Assembly (NCBI GenBank): GCA_035610365.1 | Contig: CM069435.1 | Span: 11,707,123 to 11,771,122 of the forward strand | DNA length: 64,000 bases | DNA from: Aquatica leii | Taxonomy: Eukaryota; Arthropoda; Insecta; Coleoptera; Lampyridae | Direction: 5' to 3' | In this document: positions 35,905 to 48,513 of the stretch, piece after piece | How the letters are laid out: every line of letters starts with the position of its first letter | Position numbering within the stretch: position 1 is the stretch's first letter | Notes under the pieces: generated by a model | What the model was told of the DNA's origin: nothing | Database searches by the model: none | The model's input: the letters and a program-made list of their open reading frames with translations, nothing else | Position numbers and translations under genes: made by a program

Positions 35905-37850
35905 TATATAATTATTCTATGCGTACAAATTTTGCCCATTCTTTTTTGTCTAGTGTTAGTGTTTTGGTCTCTTGTCAGCTGTTATTGTTCTTTTTGAGGA
36001 TTTCTGCTATTTACTCGTCCCACCTACTCCTTAGTCTTTCTCTTAGCCTTTTCATGCTTGATTTAGTTTCCCAGATCATTTTGGTTTGTCTGTTGTTTCC
36101 CATTCTGTTTAAGTGTCCGAACCATCTCAACTGTTGTCTTTCTATAGTGTTCTTTATGGATTCTACCTTTAGTGTTGTACGTATTTCTTCACTTCTTACT
36201 CTGTATCTTTTTGTTACTCCCATGACTCCTCTTAGGAATTTTATTTCGCATGCTTGTATCTTGCTTTCTTGTTTTTTTGTGAGCGTTCAGCTTTTACAAC
36301 CAAATGTCAAGATTGGTTTATAAATTGTGTTGTATACTGTTAATTTTGTTCTATTGCTTATTTGTTTTTCCTAATAAATACATTACTTAGTGCATAGTAC
36401 GCTTTATTTGCACTTTCAATTCTATTATTTATTTCTGCTTCGTTTTTTCCATTCTTCTGTATTGTAACGCCCAAACATTTAAAGGTGTCTGTTTGTTCAA
36501 TCTCCTTATTATTAAGTTGTATTTTTGCTTTTGTGTTGTTCCTTCTTAATATCATTAGTCTTATCTATGTTTTTCTTAAGGTTGCGTTTTTATAGTGCAC
36601 TGTTTTCTTCTAGATCTTCCACGTTGTTAGCACAAATCATCAAGTCGTCTGCGAACGCACACTCTGTTATATATCTTTCGTCGGAAGTTTTTCTGGCTCC
36701 AAGTTGTTTGTTCTAATCCGGTTCCACGTGTTTCTGTATGAACTGGCTATATTCTTTCTGAATCTTTTCCCAATTCCTCTTTTCTTAAGGCTATCCCAGA
36801 TGATTCTTCTCGGTATACTATCAAAAGCTTTTTCGAGGTCCATAAACGCTGTATATATGTCTTTACCGTGGTATTTTTCTATCAATTGTTTTATGCTAAA
36901 TATGTCATCCTGTATTTCTCTACCTTTTCTGAAGCCACTTTGTGATTCTTCCATTTGAGTTTCTGTTTTAGCCTTTAGTTTGTCGTCTAGCAGTCTCTCG
37001 TATACTTTGTATGCGTTACTCATTAGCGTTATCCCTCTATAGTTTTTACATTCTTTTTTATTTCCCGACTTATATATAGGTAAAATTATACCGATTTCAA
37101 ACACTTTAGGAATCCTGCTTTTTCTGCAATTATCTTCCTTCGAGTTGACATAATGCGATTTATCTTTTTTTTCTTTCCTTAACGTTTTTAATATTTTATA
37201 GAACAGCTTTTGGTTACCCGCACTCTCTTTTTCCATCTTTTCGCCGAATTCTTCCCATGCTTTTTGTTTTGCGGTTTTTACCGATTTTTTAACTCGTAAT
37301 CTCTGAGTTTTGTATTGCTTATAGATTTTCTTTTTATTTTTGTTATCGTTTGTCTCTCCACATGTTCTTTTAGCTGTGTTCAGTATTGTTTCTTTAAGAT
37401 TTATCCATAGTTCTTCTATATTGTACTTTCTTATATTTTTTTCATGTTTCTAATTTCTTTTTCTATTTTTGCAATATATTTATTTGCTACTTCATCTTCT
37501 TGCAATTTGTAGGTTCTTATTTGTATCTTCGTTTGTGAGTTTATTTTTGTGCACTTTTTGTTTGCCTTAGTTTCTATTACTATCCTCGTTTTTGATACTA
37601 CCAAGTAGTGATCAGTATATATTGCGGCGCCTCTTCTTACTCTTGTGTCTTTTATATCTTTTCTATATTGTTTATTTATTATTAAGTAGTCAACGATCAA
37701 TTTCTCTTTTCTGCTCACTATTTATCTAGTATATTTATAGATGTCTTTGTCCTTAAAAAAAGACTTGGTTACTATTATTAAGTTGTTGGTTATACAGAAG
37801 CCTATTAATATTTTTCCGTTATTATTTCTTATTTTCCCGATTTCGCGATT
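35905..37850 (-). pseudogene. RTE-like LINE ORF2 (endonuclease C-terminus to 3' end)
   Basis: Read from 37850 downward: the end of the endonuclease (RVRRGAAIYTDHYLVVSK, 37575-37640), a linker, then reverse transcriptase (GIILPIYKSGNKKECKNYRG, SGFRKGREIQDDIFSIKQLI, FMDLEKAFDSIPRRIIWDSL, about 36780-37100), a later RT part (TFKCLGVTIQKNG, near 36470-36510), and a tail with QQLRWFGHLNRMGNN (36105-36150). The YADD block falls between frames near 36600-36670 and is not readable. It is interrupted upstream by the GC-rich Jockey-type LINE. Confidence 0.82.
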
Positions 37851-37983
37851 TTAATGCTGCTGCTGAAATCTGATTGGTTCATGTGTTTTTAAACACAACC
37901 AATCCGAATTTTTCTAAATAACGTTATCTTTTCAGTTTTAGTCTTCTATAAAACTTTGTTTTAAAGGAATTTTAATTGAATAA

Positions 37984-39400
37984 ATGCTTTCCAAGCACGA
38001 TTGGACCAACGTCGCAGCCGCCTCCGCCACCAGCACGACGATGGAGTTTCTTCAGGAGCAGGTGACGACGCTCACCGAAGAAAACCGTCAGCTTCGCTAC
38101 CAGTTCACCGAGATGACCAAGAAGCTGGATCGTCTTCTCGACGCCATTCCGGTACCCGAGCCGAAGAAGAAGAAGAAGAAGAAGAAGAAGAAGAAGAAGA
38201 AGAAGAAGAAGAAGAAGAAGAAGAAGAAGAAGAAGCAGCAGCCGTCGCCTGCGACAACTTCCCGTGACGAGACTCCAAACGCTCCGACGCCTAGCCCGGA
38301 ACCTATAGACACCCCGGCGAAGTCCAGGCGTACCGAGCGTGCTGCCGCCGCGCCGTCTACCGCTCCTGTCACCACCGAGCCTGTTGCCACGCTCGCGCCG
38401 AGTTTGCTGCTGTGCTCACCACCGAGGTTGAAGAACCCATGAACAAAGAATGGACTTTGGCGTCCAACAAGAGGAAGCGTCCAGCTGCTAGAAAGCCGCG
38501 CGAAGATAACAACACCCTCAAGACGACCCGCAAGGAAAGAATGCCGCCCATCGTCCGTCATAACCAGAAGGACTACGGTAAAGCGATGCAGACCTTGCAG
38601 GAAAACAACGTTGATGTTTCTAGAGCGAAGACAACGCAGAACGGGGTCGCCATGCACATCTCCACGCCCGAAGACTTCCGTATAGCGACGCACGTCCTAG
38701 AAGAAGCCCGTCAACACTTCCACTCGTTCGAGCTGAAGGGAGACCAACCGCTGAAGGCCGTGATTCGAAGGACCTACCTTCGTCGCAAAGGTATAAAAGT
38801 CATCAAGATCACGCGAATCAGGACGGTCCAAGCAACCCACGCCGTTGCTTCTAGTCCAGGCTAGAAGAACCCCGCAGGCTAAGACGATATTCGATATCAC
38901 TGATACCGGAGTCGTCGAAGTCCGCGTTGAGAGTCCGCACCCCAGAGGTGACATCGGGCAATGCTACAGGTGCTAGCGATTTGGACATTCCGCCAGGAGA
39001 TATCGAGGAACTCGACGATGCGTGAAGTGTCTAGAGTGTCACTTCAGCTACGAATGCCCGAAGAAACGCGAAGATGGCCCCGCTACGTGCTGCAACTGTA
39101 GAAACGACCATCCGGCCAACAACAAGGGATGCCCAGCCCACCCAAGGCAGCGACAGTCGATCATCAACAGTCGCACTAACCCTTTTATTTCAGCGTCCCC
39201 TCGCGCTCCAGCCAGGCCTGTGAACCTCACCGTCTCGTTTGCCCAGGTGACGAGACCAGTCGAGTCCATCGTCCCCGCGCTACCCATGTTCACCGAACAG
39301 CCCCAGACGAAGAAGCAGCGATACGTCCAAACAGAGGCAACCTGGGAAAAAGCCGCCTCATCGGGGAATACTTCATTCAACTCCGCTCTCGAAACTAGCA
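37984..39400 (+). pseudogene. LINE ORF1, gag-like with lysine tract
   Basis: The ATG at 37984 starts a coiled-coil-like N-terminus (MEFLQEQVTTLTEENRQLRY), followed by 24 consecutive lysines encoded by a pure AAG run (38164-38235) and a Pro/Thr-rich linker. After a frameshift near 38415-38440 it continues with KAVIRRTYLRRKGIK (pre-knuckle region). After another shift come knuckle-like CLECHFSYECP and CCNCRNDHPANNKGC (39025-39135). The protein would bind element RNA. The lysine tract is unusual for the family and is probably a microsatellite expansion. Confidence 0.8.
38162..38235 (+). repeat. (AAG)24 microsatellite inside LINE ORF1
   Basis: Perfect trinucleotide run giving 24 lysines in the ORF1 frame, and Glu or Phe runs in other frames and strands. 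Confidence 0.95.
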
Positions 39401-39402
39401 AA

Positions 39403-41580
39403 ATGGCAGCACAGAAAAAAAAACCGAACTCCCTTCTTATCGCGATTTGGAACGCCAACAATCTCCTAAACAAAAGCTCAAATTTCAAGAACTCCTCCAT
39501 CGCCGCAACATCGACGTCGGTCTCGTTTCCGAAACTCATCTTCGGAACTGCGACAACCCCAATATCCGGAACTACACCTTGTACAACACAAACCGAACGA
39601 CAGGTCGCGGAGGTGGTACGGCCGTTTACGTCAAACGGTCCATCTCTCACCACCACGTGCCGATGCCACAACTCCAAAATTTAGAAGCTGCCCAAATTGT
39701 CATTAACACGGCAGCCAACGGAGACATTGTTCTTTGCGCCGCCTACATTCCGCCAACCAAAAACGTCTTACGTGATTTTTAACGCCAGAACTCCCACTAT
39801 TCTCGCAGGAGATGTCAACGCGAAACATCCAGACTGGCACAACAGAAAAACCAACCGCAATGGTCGACTCCTGCATGACCTCGCCAGCATCCGAAATTTT
39901 GTCGTAGACGGACCCTACGAACCCACCATCCATCCTCACAACGGACTTCCAGACGTTATCGACGTAGCAATTTTCAACAATGTTACGTTACTTCACGATC
40001 TAACAACCGTTACTGACCTCAGTTCTGACCACGAGCCCGTGCTTCTACAACTCGGTGATCATGCTGACAACGACAATCTCCAATTCGAAAAGAACATTAC
40101 CTTGTGGCCATCCTTCCAATCCGAGGCCAGCAGACTTATCACGAAAGCTCCGGTCATCGGGTCATGGGAAACGTCTTACAACTCTTAGCCGCGGTTGACA
40201 ATTTCACCGTTCTTATCAAAAGAAGCATCACAAAAGCCATCAAATCTATCACGAAATCCAAGTCGGATCCCCTTCAACTACCACTTCACATTCGCGATCA
40301 GATCACCGAGAAAAACCGTCTAAGACGCAGATGGCAACGCACCCGCCACCCAGATGACAAAAGAGCCCTCAACGCAGCTCAAACCGCGATTCGAACACAA
40401 ATCGAGCAACATCGAAATCTTCTCTTCAGCGACAAACTCCAGTCCCTAAATGCACAAGATAACAGCGTGTGGCAAATGGCCAACATCCTAAAAAACAGGA
40501 ACAAGCCACCCATGCCCGCCATTCACGGTCCTCGAGGTCTAGTCTACACCGACTTAGACAAAGCCGAAGCTTTTGCCGACACGCTCGAACTCAAATTCAG
40601 AGCAAATCATCCAGACGACGAAGAGTTCCGTTGCACGAACGCCATTCACCGCGAAGTCAGGAGCATCCTGACGGCTAACTCAATCAAGCCCATCAGGCAC
40701 ACCACTCCGAAGGAAATCGAAGATGTGATTAAAAATTTCAAACCGCGCAAAGCTACCGGGAACGACGGCATTTCCAACAAAGCCCTGAACTTCTTCCCAA
40801 AAGGGTATAGCCACCCTAACTGCAATTTACAACGCATGTCTACGACTTCGACCCACGGAACCACGGACGTCGTATTAATCCCCAAACCAGGAAAGGATCA
40901 CGTCATGCCCCAAAACTACCGTCCAATCAGCTTACTTCCGACGCTGGGTAAGTTATTGGAACGAATAATTCTCACTAGATTACAGGAACAAGTCGATACC
41001 AACCAAATCATCCCCCAAGAACAGTTCGATTTTCGCAAAAAATACTCCACTGTCCATCAAGCCTTACGCGTCGTTGAGTAGATCACCGACGGTTTCAACG
41101 ACCGCGACGTCACCGGCGCCGTCTTTCTCGGCATCGAGAAAGCATTCGACAAAAAACTTCGCGGGCTACTTTACAAGATGTATGGTCTAGGCATCAACCA
41201 CTAAATGACCCAGCTCATCGGATCCTTCCTAAATCGACGCTCGTTTGCGATAAAACTTTTCACCGCCAAGTCCACTTCACGACACATAGAAGCCGGCGTC
41301 CCTCAAGAATCAACGCTATCCCCACTCTTATACAACATTTTTACGGCAGACGTCCCAAAACTCGACGGACTCACACATTCTACGCCAACGACACCGCCGT
41401 TTTGGCAACATCCCGCTCACCCGCTTAAGCCGAGAGAAATCTTCAAATGGCCCCCACGTCATAGGACAACTGGTACGACAACTGGAGAATAGAAGTCAAT
41501 CCCACCAAAAGCGCCGCCATCCTCTTCAACCAAAGGAACATCGCTCCCACACGCCGTAGGCACAAGCGGCCAAAATGTGT
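39403..41580 (+). pseudogene. LINE ORF2, endonuclease-reverse transcriptase (broken)
   Basis: The ATG at 39403 (MAAQKKKPNSLLIAIWNANN) begins the endonuclease in the same frame as the end of ORF1, with no stop between them. A shift near 39465 moves to the frame with VGLVSETHLRN and GRGGGTAVYVKRS, another near 39775 to LAGDVNAKHPDWHNRK and SSDHEPVLL. RT follows from 40104: KPGKDHVMPQNYRPISLLPT, FDFRKKYSTVHQAL; a stop at about 41079-41081; then EAGVPQESTLSPLLYNIFTA (41280-41345). The FADD block is lost to a frameshift near 41370. It ends in INPTKSAAILF near 41500-41530. Confidence 0.85.
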
Positions 41581-41699
41581 CATCCTAAATTAAGTTAGAA
41601 TGAAATGTACAACCCAGCGGAAAAGTTTGAAACCAAAGAGGCAACTCGGAGGTGGAAAACCGATCCAACGGGGCTATTTAAGCAAACTATGTTACCCTT

Positions 41700-42110
41700 T
41701 ATTGTAAATTTTTAGTTTATCGTAGCTTTAATATGCTTTTCGTCCTTTTCCTCTAGCTGTTTTTAGTAGTGCTATTAATTTTCTTCTGTTTTCTTGCACC
41801 TTTTTTGTGTAGTCTTCGTCCAAATATCTTATCCTTTTAAATTTTTTGCGCTGCTTAAAATCTCTTTTTTTTGTACTCGCCTTCATTAATTTGACTAATA
41901 TTGGTCTTGTTTTTTCCCAATTAGGTTTTCTTTCTCTAGTTACTTCTTCACACTCGTTTATATTCTCTTTGATACCTTTCGTTATGCGATTTTTTCCTCT
42001 TATTTCTCTATCCAATATTTTTATTCTTTCATTTTGCTTGGTCACTTTTTTTGTAAGTTTTGTGTTTTCCTCTTTAACTTAGTTTAATTCTTGTATAACT
42101 TGTCTAGTTT
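41700..42110 (-). pseudogene. RTE-like LINE ORF1 remnant
   Basis: On the minus strand the frame 42045-41728 gives a very basic, helical protein (REIRGKNRITKGIKENI, RYLDEDYTKKVQENRRKLIA, KTARGKGRKAY). This is the usual end of an ORF1 coiled-coil/RNA-binding protein of insect LINEs. It lies on the far side of the nested Jockey-type LINE from the ORF2 relic at 35905-37850 and in the same orientation, so both are probably one element. The N-terminal endonuclease half that should lie between them is absent. Confidence 0.6.
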
Positions 42111-45100
42111 TTAGTTCGTTTGTTTATGGATGCGAACATCTTTTAAATTCTTTCCATATTCATTTCTTTTTTAGTCGTAGAAACGCCTAATTACACTAGT
42201 AAATTCTTATATCTAATAAACGAATCATTAAAAATTATACCTCAGTTCGAAACTGATATCTAAAAAAATTATTCATTATTAGTAGTAAAAGTGAAACATA
42301 AAACTTTCTATGAACAGTTTGTGTTATAGAAAACACAGTTTTGAGAATCAGAATTTAAAGTTTTTAAAAAATCAGACATTACGTTTGTATCACCGATCTG
42401 AACAACTCAAGCATGGGCAATTCCTTTAAAACGTATATGTATGAGCATTAAAAATGCATAATATCAATACAAACAACGATTGGTTTTGAGAAATTCTTTT
42501 TAAAAATGCATTAAATAATTTTGAACAACCGTTGAATGCAATCGACAGACAATGCGCATATCCTAAAAGCAAACATGTCGTGCACATTAATTATTTTCGA
42601 ACAATATCTGCCGTTTTTTAAACTCAATCGAATATCGTTGTTACGAAGAATAAAAATTAAATTTACAATGACCTATAAAATGATAAATCGAAATACATTA
42701 AGATTTATACATAAAAAACCTATTATAATAGAAGCAAATTACTATGTAACTTGTTAAACTATAGTTGCGTCAGCATATTTTTAATAAGAAATCAATAAAT
42801 AAGATTACGTCTTATTTGGATAATTCGTTGTGATTAAGATAAGTAAAACTTGGAATTGCTAATTCTATGCAGTTTCCAGTTTAGAATCGATTCCAGAATT
42901 TAAATTATACTAGTTAAAAATTAATAATTATTTTTGTTGGTTTAACTTACTTAGATTACATTACTTTTTCGATTTCGTTATCTTCATTATTAAATTATTT
43001 AACCATTTCAGAATTTACAATTCCAGTTTATGTAATACGTTAAATAGTTTTTACTTGTGTCAAATACAAAATAAAACTGCAACAAAAAATCAAACTTTGA
43101 CAAAACCGTCTGGTTTTAATTAATAAATGGTTAGCAATAAATGGTATAAGTTTACCAATTATTATTTACATAAAGTATTAGAAAATTTTGGAAAAAATGT
43201 TTTAAGCAATATGATGCAAACTTTACGTATTAATTTTAAAAATAATTTAGGAAATAAAACCGTGTTTAAGACAAGGAAATTATGTAGAAATACTGCAGTT
43301 GTGGCATATAAATTTATTTAGTACAAAATGTTAAAAATATAAATTTTATCTTAGAACTTATTGAAAAGACTTATCGGTTAATTAGACACATTAATCCGTT
43401 AGACTAATAGTGTGTTAATGGCAATATAAATAGAAGTACAACTTGGCAATTACATTTCCTCGATTTGGCAGCAAAAACGCAGAATTAGTGATTTCGAAGT
43501 CGAAACGGGCATATAACGATAAATTCACCGATACAACGTTCACAAACTTGCATTACCTTAATTACATTTAATAAAATAAAACGTCATTTACATATGCAAA
43601 CTAAGTTCTTTGTTATTAACACTTTAAATAACACTATTCTTGTGAGATAATTTCGAAAAAGACATTAGTTTAAAATAATGACCTAGTACATGTTATTGTC
43701 CTTAAGCTTACAATAGCTACCTATTTAAATAACGCATTCACATTTGTCTTTATTTACGATGGTAATTAATGTGATTTAATTTGTTAATAATAATAACGAG
43801 ACAAAACTCGTTTACGTCTCGGAAAGAAATTGCAAAGCAGCACCCATTCCACAACACTCCACTTTTCTATCAAAAACACAATTTTCCATTTAGAAAAGCC
43901 GCACGATATCAAATCATTCAATGCTTTGTTAAAGCACAAAAAAAAACTAAATTTAAATAAAACTCAGAAACCGCAAATTAAAAAAGAACAAATTCTAAGA
44001 GCTTATGTAAAGATGCGATAGCTTAATTGTGGGTAAAATACATGTTCATGATTAACTTGAAACATTACTGAAAAGCTTCATCATTTAAACTTCTTTGATT
44101 AATTTTCTCAAAACTTCTACTCTTGATTAATTAACAAGTACGCTTTTTCAATTTTCAAGAATTATTTTGAAGGATTTAATATTTAACGAAAACTCGAATA
44201 AATTTTTCACAAAGATTTTTGTTTAATCTCAAATCCATTTTTAATTTCTTTTTGTTTCTGTTTTGTTAAAATTGTTTTAAACAAAAAGTATAGAAATTTC
44301 ATAATTCGTTAGTATCTTTTATTTATGCTTTTTGCAGCGAAAATCGTTAAAATTATAACAGAAATATGATACCAGTACACGCCAAAGAAAAGTTATTCAA
44401 GCTTTAGTTGGATAAAAACTTCTTAGAGAATTTTAAAAGAACAAAAAAGAGATTATAAAAACATACGTAACGTCTAAAAATTGAAATCTTTGCTGATTAG
44501 CTTTTAACAATCTTTTTTTTAACTCATTCATTTTCTGAAAGATTTATAATTATTTAATGTAAAAAAAGTTTTTAATTATCAAATCAAACTCAGACATCTT
44601 TTATAAAAAGTTACTAATAATATAATTCAACACATCTTTTTTTTTCAGTTTAATGATACAAATTGCACTAATTTAGTTACTAAAAAAAACCAGGACGTAA
44701 CTCTCAGTTCAGTTTAATTTAGTATCAAAAATGAAAATTTTAATATACATTTGTCAAAACAGCATTTTAGAATATACTCAAATATTTCACAAAAACATTT
44801 TTTAATAAAAATTTCATAAACAAAAATTGAAACATTTATTTAAAATTGTATATTAAGATTCACCTGAAACATTATGAAATTGTGTTACACAATCTAAAAA
44901 AAAAAGATTACTACATGTTACCAAATTAAAAATATTAATAATGTATTTTTCAAAATGTTTTTTTTATTTTAACAGTCTATATTATTGAATTTATATAACA
45001 TATAAATTTCAAGTTTTTATTTCATAAATTAGAATAGGTTTGTGAGAATTTTTAAGACAATTTGACCTTTCCGGTAATCTTGAAAATTGCAGATTCAATA

Positions 45101-45588
45101 AATTATGTGTTATAAAGTTGACATAATAAAATTAATTAAAATAAAAGTGAAACATACGAAGATCAGGTTACAAATGAAAAAGCGCTAAAAAGAATTGGAA
45201 ATATTATAAAAACCATTTTTAAAAAAATTAAAAAAATAATACATGGAAAAAATAGAGAAAGGATTTGGATTAGAAGAAAGACATTTTAAAATGCATTAGA
45301 AAAGATAGTAAAAAGAAAAATGACAAAAAAGATGCAAAATTACAGATAATAAATAAATTTGCTTTATTAGGTTACAAATAAAGGACAAATAAAATATATA
45401 AAAGCTCGCCCGCGAAACCGAATAGACGCGAATTAAACAAAGCAGGAAAAAGAGAAAATGTCTAAGCTCCCAAAAACTAACGTATCCAACACAAAATCAC
45501 GACACAGGTGGACGACAAAAATCAAATACAACATGAAGACACGAGGTCAATAATAATAGAAAACCGAACGAATTTTCCGAAAATGCTT
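42111..45588. other. AT-rich sequence without a gene
   Basis: About 3.5 kb with long A and T runs. Short frames (for example 42536-42757 and 43127-43321) have no recognisable motif. No repeats detected by eye. Confidence 0.5.
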
Positions 45589-45677
45589 TGTTACGTGTAA
45601 AAACTTCATAACGCATTACCCTGTATATGGGTTGAATTAAAATTAGATTCCGATTTTGACGCCCTCTGCCGATTTTT

Positions 45678-45806
45678 CTTGTTACTGTCATTTCCTGTCA
45701 AGACGTTAAACTGACAACTACCTAAAATGGCCTGTGTCGTCTAAAACTGGAAGTTTCTAAGAACATCAACGGTAATAGAAATGAAATTATAATTTCATTA
45801 CGTATT
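45678..45806 (+). repeat. 129-bp direct repeat, left copy
   Basis: Matches 48385-48513 with few differences; both contain CTAAAATGGCCTGTGTCGTC and GAAATTATAATTTC. Confidence 0.85.
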
Positions 45807-45877
45807 CTTCTCTTCCTCCAAATGTTTCTTCAGTTTCTAGGATTATTAGGCCTACTACCAATCCTTGATACTTAGGT

Positions 45878-46090
45878 TTGGTTTCTAAAGTTTCTGCTTT
45901 TCATCGTCGTTGGTGTATTGTGAAAGGTCTTCTATGTAAACGTCTACGCATTTCTTTGTCCGACTCTTGCGTGTGGAAATTAGTTCGGTTTCATTTCTAC
46001 TGGCCTCATATGAGACCTAAGGTTGCTGAGTTTATACGTCACTGTTCTTGTTCGAACGCACAGCGAAACAATCTTATTAGGTTACGTCAC
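45878..46090 (+). pseudogene. retroelement integrase zinc-binding fragment
   Basis: LVRFHFYWPHMRPKVAEFIR followed by HCSCSNAQ resembles the YWP...V..FI..C..C part of the Gypsy integrase zinc domain. Nothing else of pol is preserved. It lies at the start of the 2.58-kb insertion within LTR copy A. Confidence 0.55.
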
Positions 46091-46299
46091 GTTTTGCCAG
46101 TAACAATGAAGCTTTCCAACACTGGCGTCGCTACAAGGTCTAGGCGTCTACCTAAGGATCGTACTCTTTCTACAGATGTAAAAACCGCTGCTATTGCTTT
46201 TGCATCTCCTGCTTCAGTCGCTTCTAATTATTCTTTGCTGTCTCCTTCTTCTAATCGTTCTCTACTCTTTCATCGGCGTCGCAAGCGTCGTAAGTGCTA

Positions 46300-48200
46300 G
46301 TTCACTTTTTGGGCTATTAACTTTTGACCTTTGCTATTCTTTTGGTTCTTTTTTTTTTTGTTTTGGTGATCGAGTCTTTTGATACGTCGTCGGTATCTTG
46401 TTCGCAGTAGCTTGGATACTACCCAATTGTTTCTCTTGTTTGTCTCATATTGCTGTCGCCGATTTTTTTTCTATGCTTAAGTTTTTGGTACTTTTATTTT
46501 GATTTCTTTCTTCTCCATCTTACTTCAGGACAGACTACTTTTCCGTCTGTATATATTATATTATTATATATCCGCTTAGTCGGTCTTTTTGGATTGGTAC
46601 GTCATATATAGAATTCTCTCTTCTGCTTTTGGATTTGGTTTTTTCTTTTCTTGAGTTTTCTATTCCGCTCGTTGGCATTAAAGTCTTGAAGTATACTTTC
46701 CAATTTGGGACAGCAATTGGTACACTTTTGTTCTATGACTAACTGATATCTTTTCTTTTCACTTTCTTTTTTCTATATTTTGGGCAGTTGGTTGGGTATT
46801 GAAGGGCTGGTCACTCTCTTTCGCTTCTGCTATGAAGAAAAGAACGAATCAGCCACTTACATCTAGTCTTATCTTTCTCCTTCTGTCTTTTCTTCTTTTT
46901 TTGTCTTTCTTATTTTTCATTTTTTTCTTCTACTTTTTTTCCTGCTTGGTTATTACCTATATGACACATCTCTTTCTTTCTTCTTCCTCCTAAAAGTTCG
47001 CATCTTGAGCGTTTGTTTAGGCAGTAGGGTTAAGTCACTCGGGGTCGGCTATCTAGGGATAGGTAGTCAAGCCGTACAATAACATCTGTACTCTCGTTTC
47101 CCCTTCCGTCTTTTTTTTCTTGCTTTCTTTTCTCTTTTGTTGCTTAGACACTTGCTCCTTTTCTTTTGATAACTTTTTCTTTTACGTGTGCAACTATGCT
47201 TCTTTTTTTTTCTAAGTTTCTTCTTTCTGTTACTTAAATGTGGGTGATTGATTGGGCATTGAAGGGTTGGTCACTCCCTTTCGTTTCTTCTACGGAGAGA
47301 AAAACAAATCAGACATCTATATCTTGTCTTATCTTTCTCCATGTGTCTCTTTTCTTCCTTTCTAGTCTTCCTTACTTTTGATTTTTTTATTTTTCTTTTG
47401 AAGGTTTACCTTTAGGGCAATTATCTGTTTTGCTTTTTTTGTCTTGATTTGTTGCTTTTCTTTCTCAGTTACTTCTCTCGCTTTGTTGGATTTAGTGGGG
47501 TTTTGTTTTGTGGTTTTTGGGTTGAAGCTTTTAATAGACTGCAACGTCGCTTCTTGTACTCTGTACTTCCGCTTAGTCGGTATTTTTGATGTTGTCAGTT
47601 ACCGTTAGGATATTTCTCTTCTTTGTGTTTCTTTAGCCCTTGAAATATTCTAATCTGTTCTTTGGCATCTACGTTCCAATGTGACATTCCAACACGACCA
47701 CCACTAACTCCCGATGTCAATTGGCAAGTAAAGTTTCCTTTTCTTTTTTATTGACTCTTACTTCTTTTTTTTTGGTTTTGTTTTGGGTTGCTTTGAAACT
47801 TTTTTTCTCTGCTTAAGCTTTGTCTTTTTTTTTCTTGGATTCGATGCAACGATATTCTTTTCTCTTTGTTTTTCTTTTTGTATAATTCTTTTTTTTTGCT
47901 ACATTGGGCTTAGTAAGTTATTGGTTTCGCTGTGTAAGTCTGAAACTTGGGACGGACTACAACTCCGTTTTCTATACTTTATGTACTTCCAGTTGGTCGG
48001 CTTTTTTGAATGTTGTTAGTCATTATTAGGATATCTCTTTTGCTACTTCTCTCTTTGTTTTTTTCTTGGAATATTCTATTCCGTTTATCGGCTTATAAGT
48101 TTCATTGTTACAGTCCAGCACAGTGATCGATGATTAAATATTAAATAATTATTTTGGAACCATTTTGAACGATGGTTTTGTATTTAAGGATTGGGGTTTA
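46300..48200 (+). repeat. pyrimidine-rich, internally repeated region
   Basis: The plus strand is strongly T- and C-rich over about 1.9 kb. Blocks recur imperfectly: GAAGGGCTGGTCACTC near 46800 and GAAGGGTTGGTCACTC near 47261 with about 100 similar bases; CCGCTTAGTCGGT near 46572 and 47570 and a variant near 47990, each followed by a similar stretch to TTCTATTCCG or TTCTAATCTG. Open frames here are low-complexity and not supported as genes. It may be a decayed untranslated region of the element that donated the integrase fragment. Confidence 0.6.
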
Positions 48201-48384
48201 AAGGGATTTTAGGGCTACTTAGTCCTGGACGCTTGTCTAAACTTCTATCTTTCCTACATTCTTTTCTTTTTTCTGGAATTCTTTTGATGCTTACGTCCTT
48301 AATGTATTGGGTTACCAATTGTCTGTAGCTTACTTTTTGGTATCGCGTTATGCGCTTCGGAAATTAGTAAACCGTGTTGGTATT

Positions 48385-48513
48385 CTTCTTACTGTCGTTT
48401 GCTGTCAAGACGTTAAACTGACAATTACCTAAAATGGCCTGTGTCGTCTAAAACTGGAAGTTTCTAAGAACATCATCGGTAATGGAAATGAAATTATAAT
48501 TTCATTGCGTATT
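48385..48513 (+). repeat. 129-bp direct repeat, right copy
   Basis: Partner of 45678-45806. After it, LTR copy A resumes. Confidence 0.85.

Larger units (their letters stand above)
37855..41700 (+). mobile_element. GC-rich Jockey-type LINE nested in the RTE-like LINE
   Basis: A plus-strand LINE with ORF1 (37984-39400) and ORF2 (39403 to about 41580) sits between the two parts of the reverse-strand LINE. Its base composition is clearly more GC-rich than everything around it, and codon third positions are often C or G. Both ORFs have several frameshifts. It ends soon after RT without a clear A-tail. Target-site duplications could not be identified, so boundaries are approximate (within about 50 bp). 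A 33-bp inverted repeat (GATTGGTT ... AACCAATC) at 37877-37910 lies just upstream of ORF1. Confidence 0.82.

Noticed and set aside
35919-36323. 134-residue plus-strand frame with a hydrophobic protein
   Set aside because: It is antisense to the recognisable LINE ORF2 tail on the minus strand.
38097-38693. Minus-strand frame of 198 residues with a Phe tract
   Set aside because: It is the antisense of LINE ORF1 and its AAG run.
46799-48019. Hydrophobic open frames in the pyrimidine-rich region
   Set aside because: T-rich DNA always yields Phe/Leu/Ser-rich frames; no start context, domain or conservation supports them.
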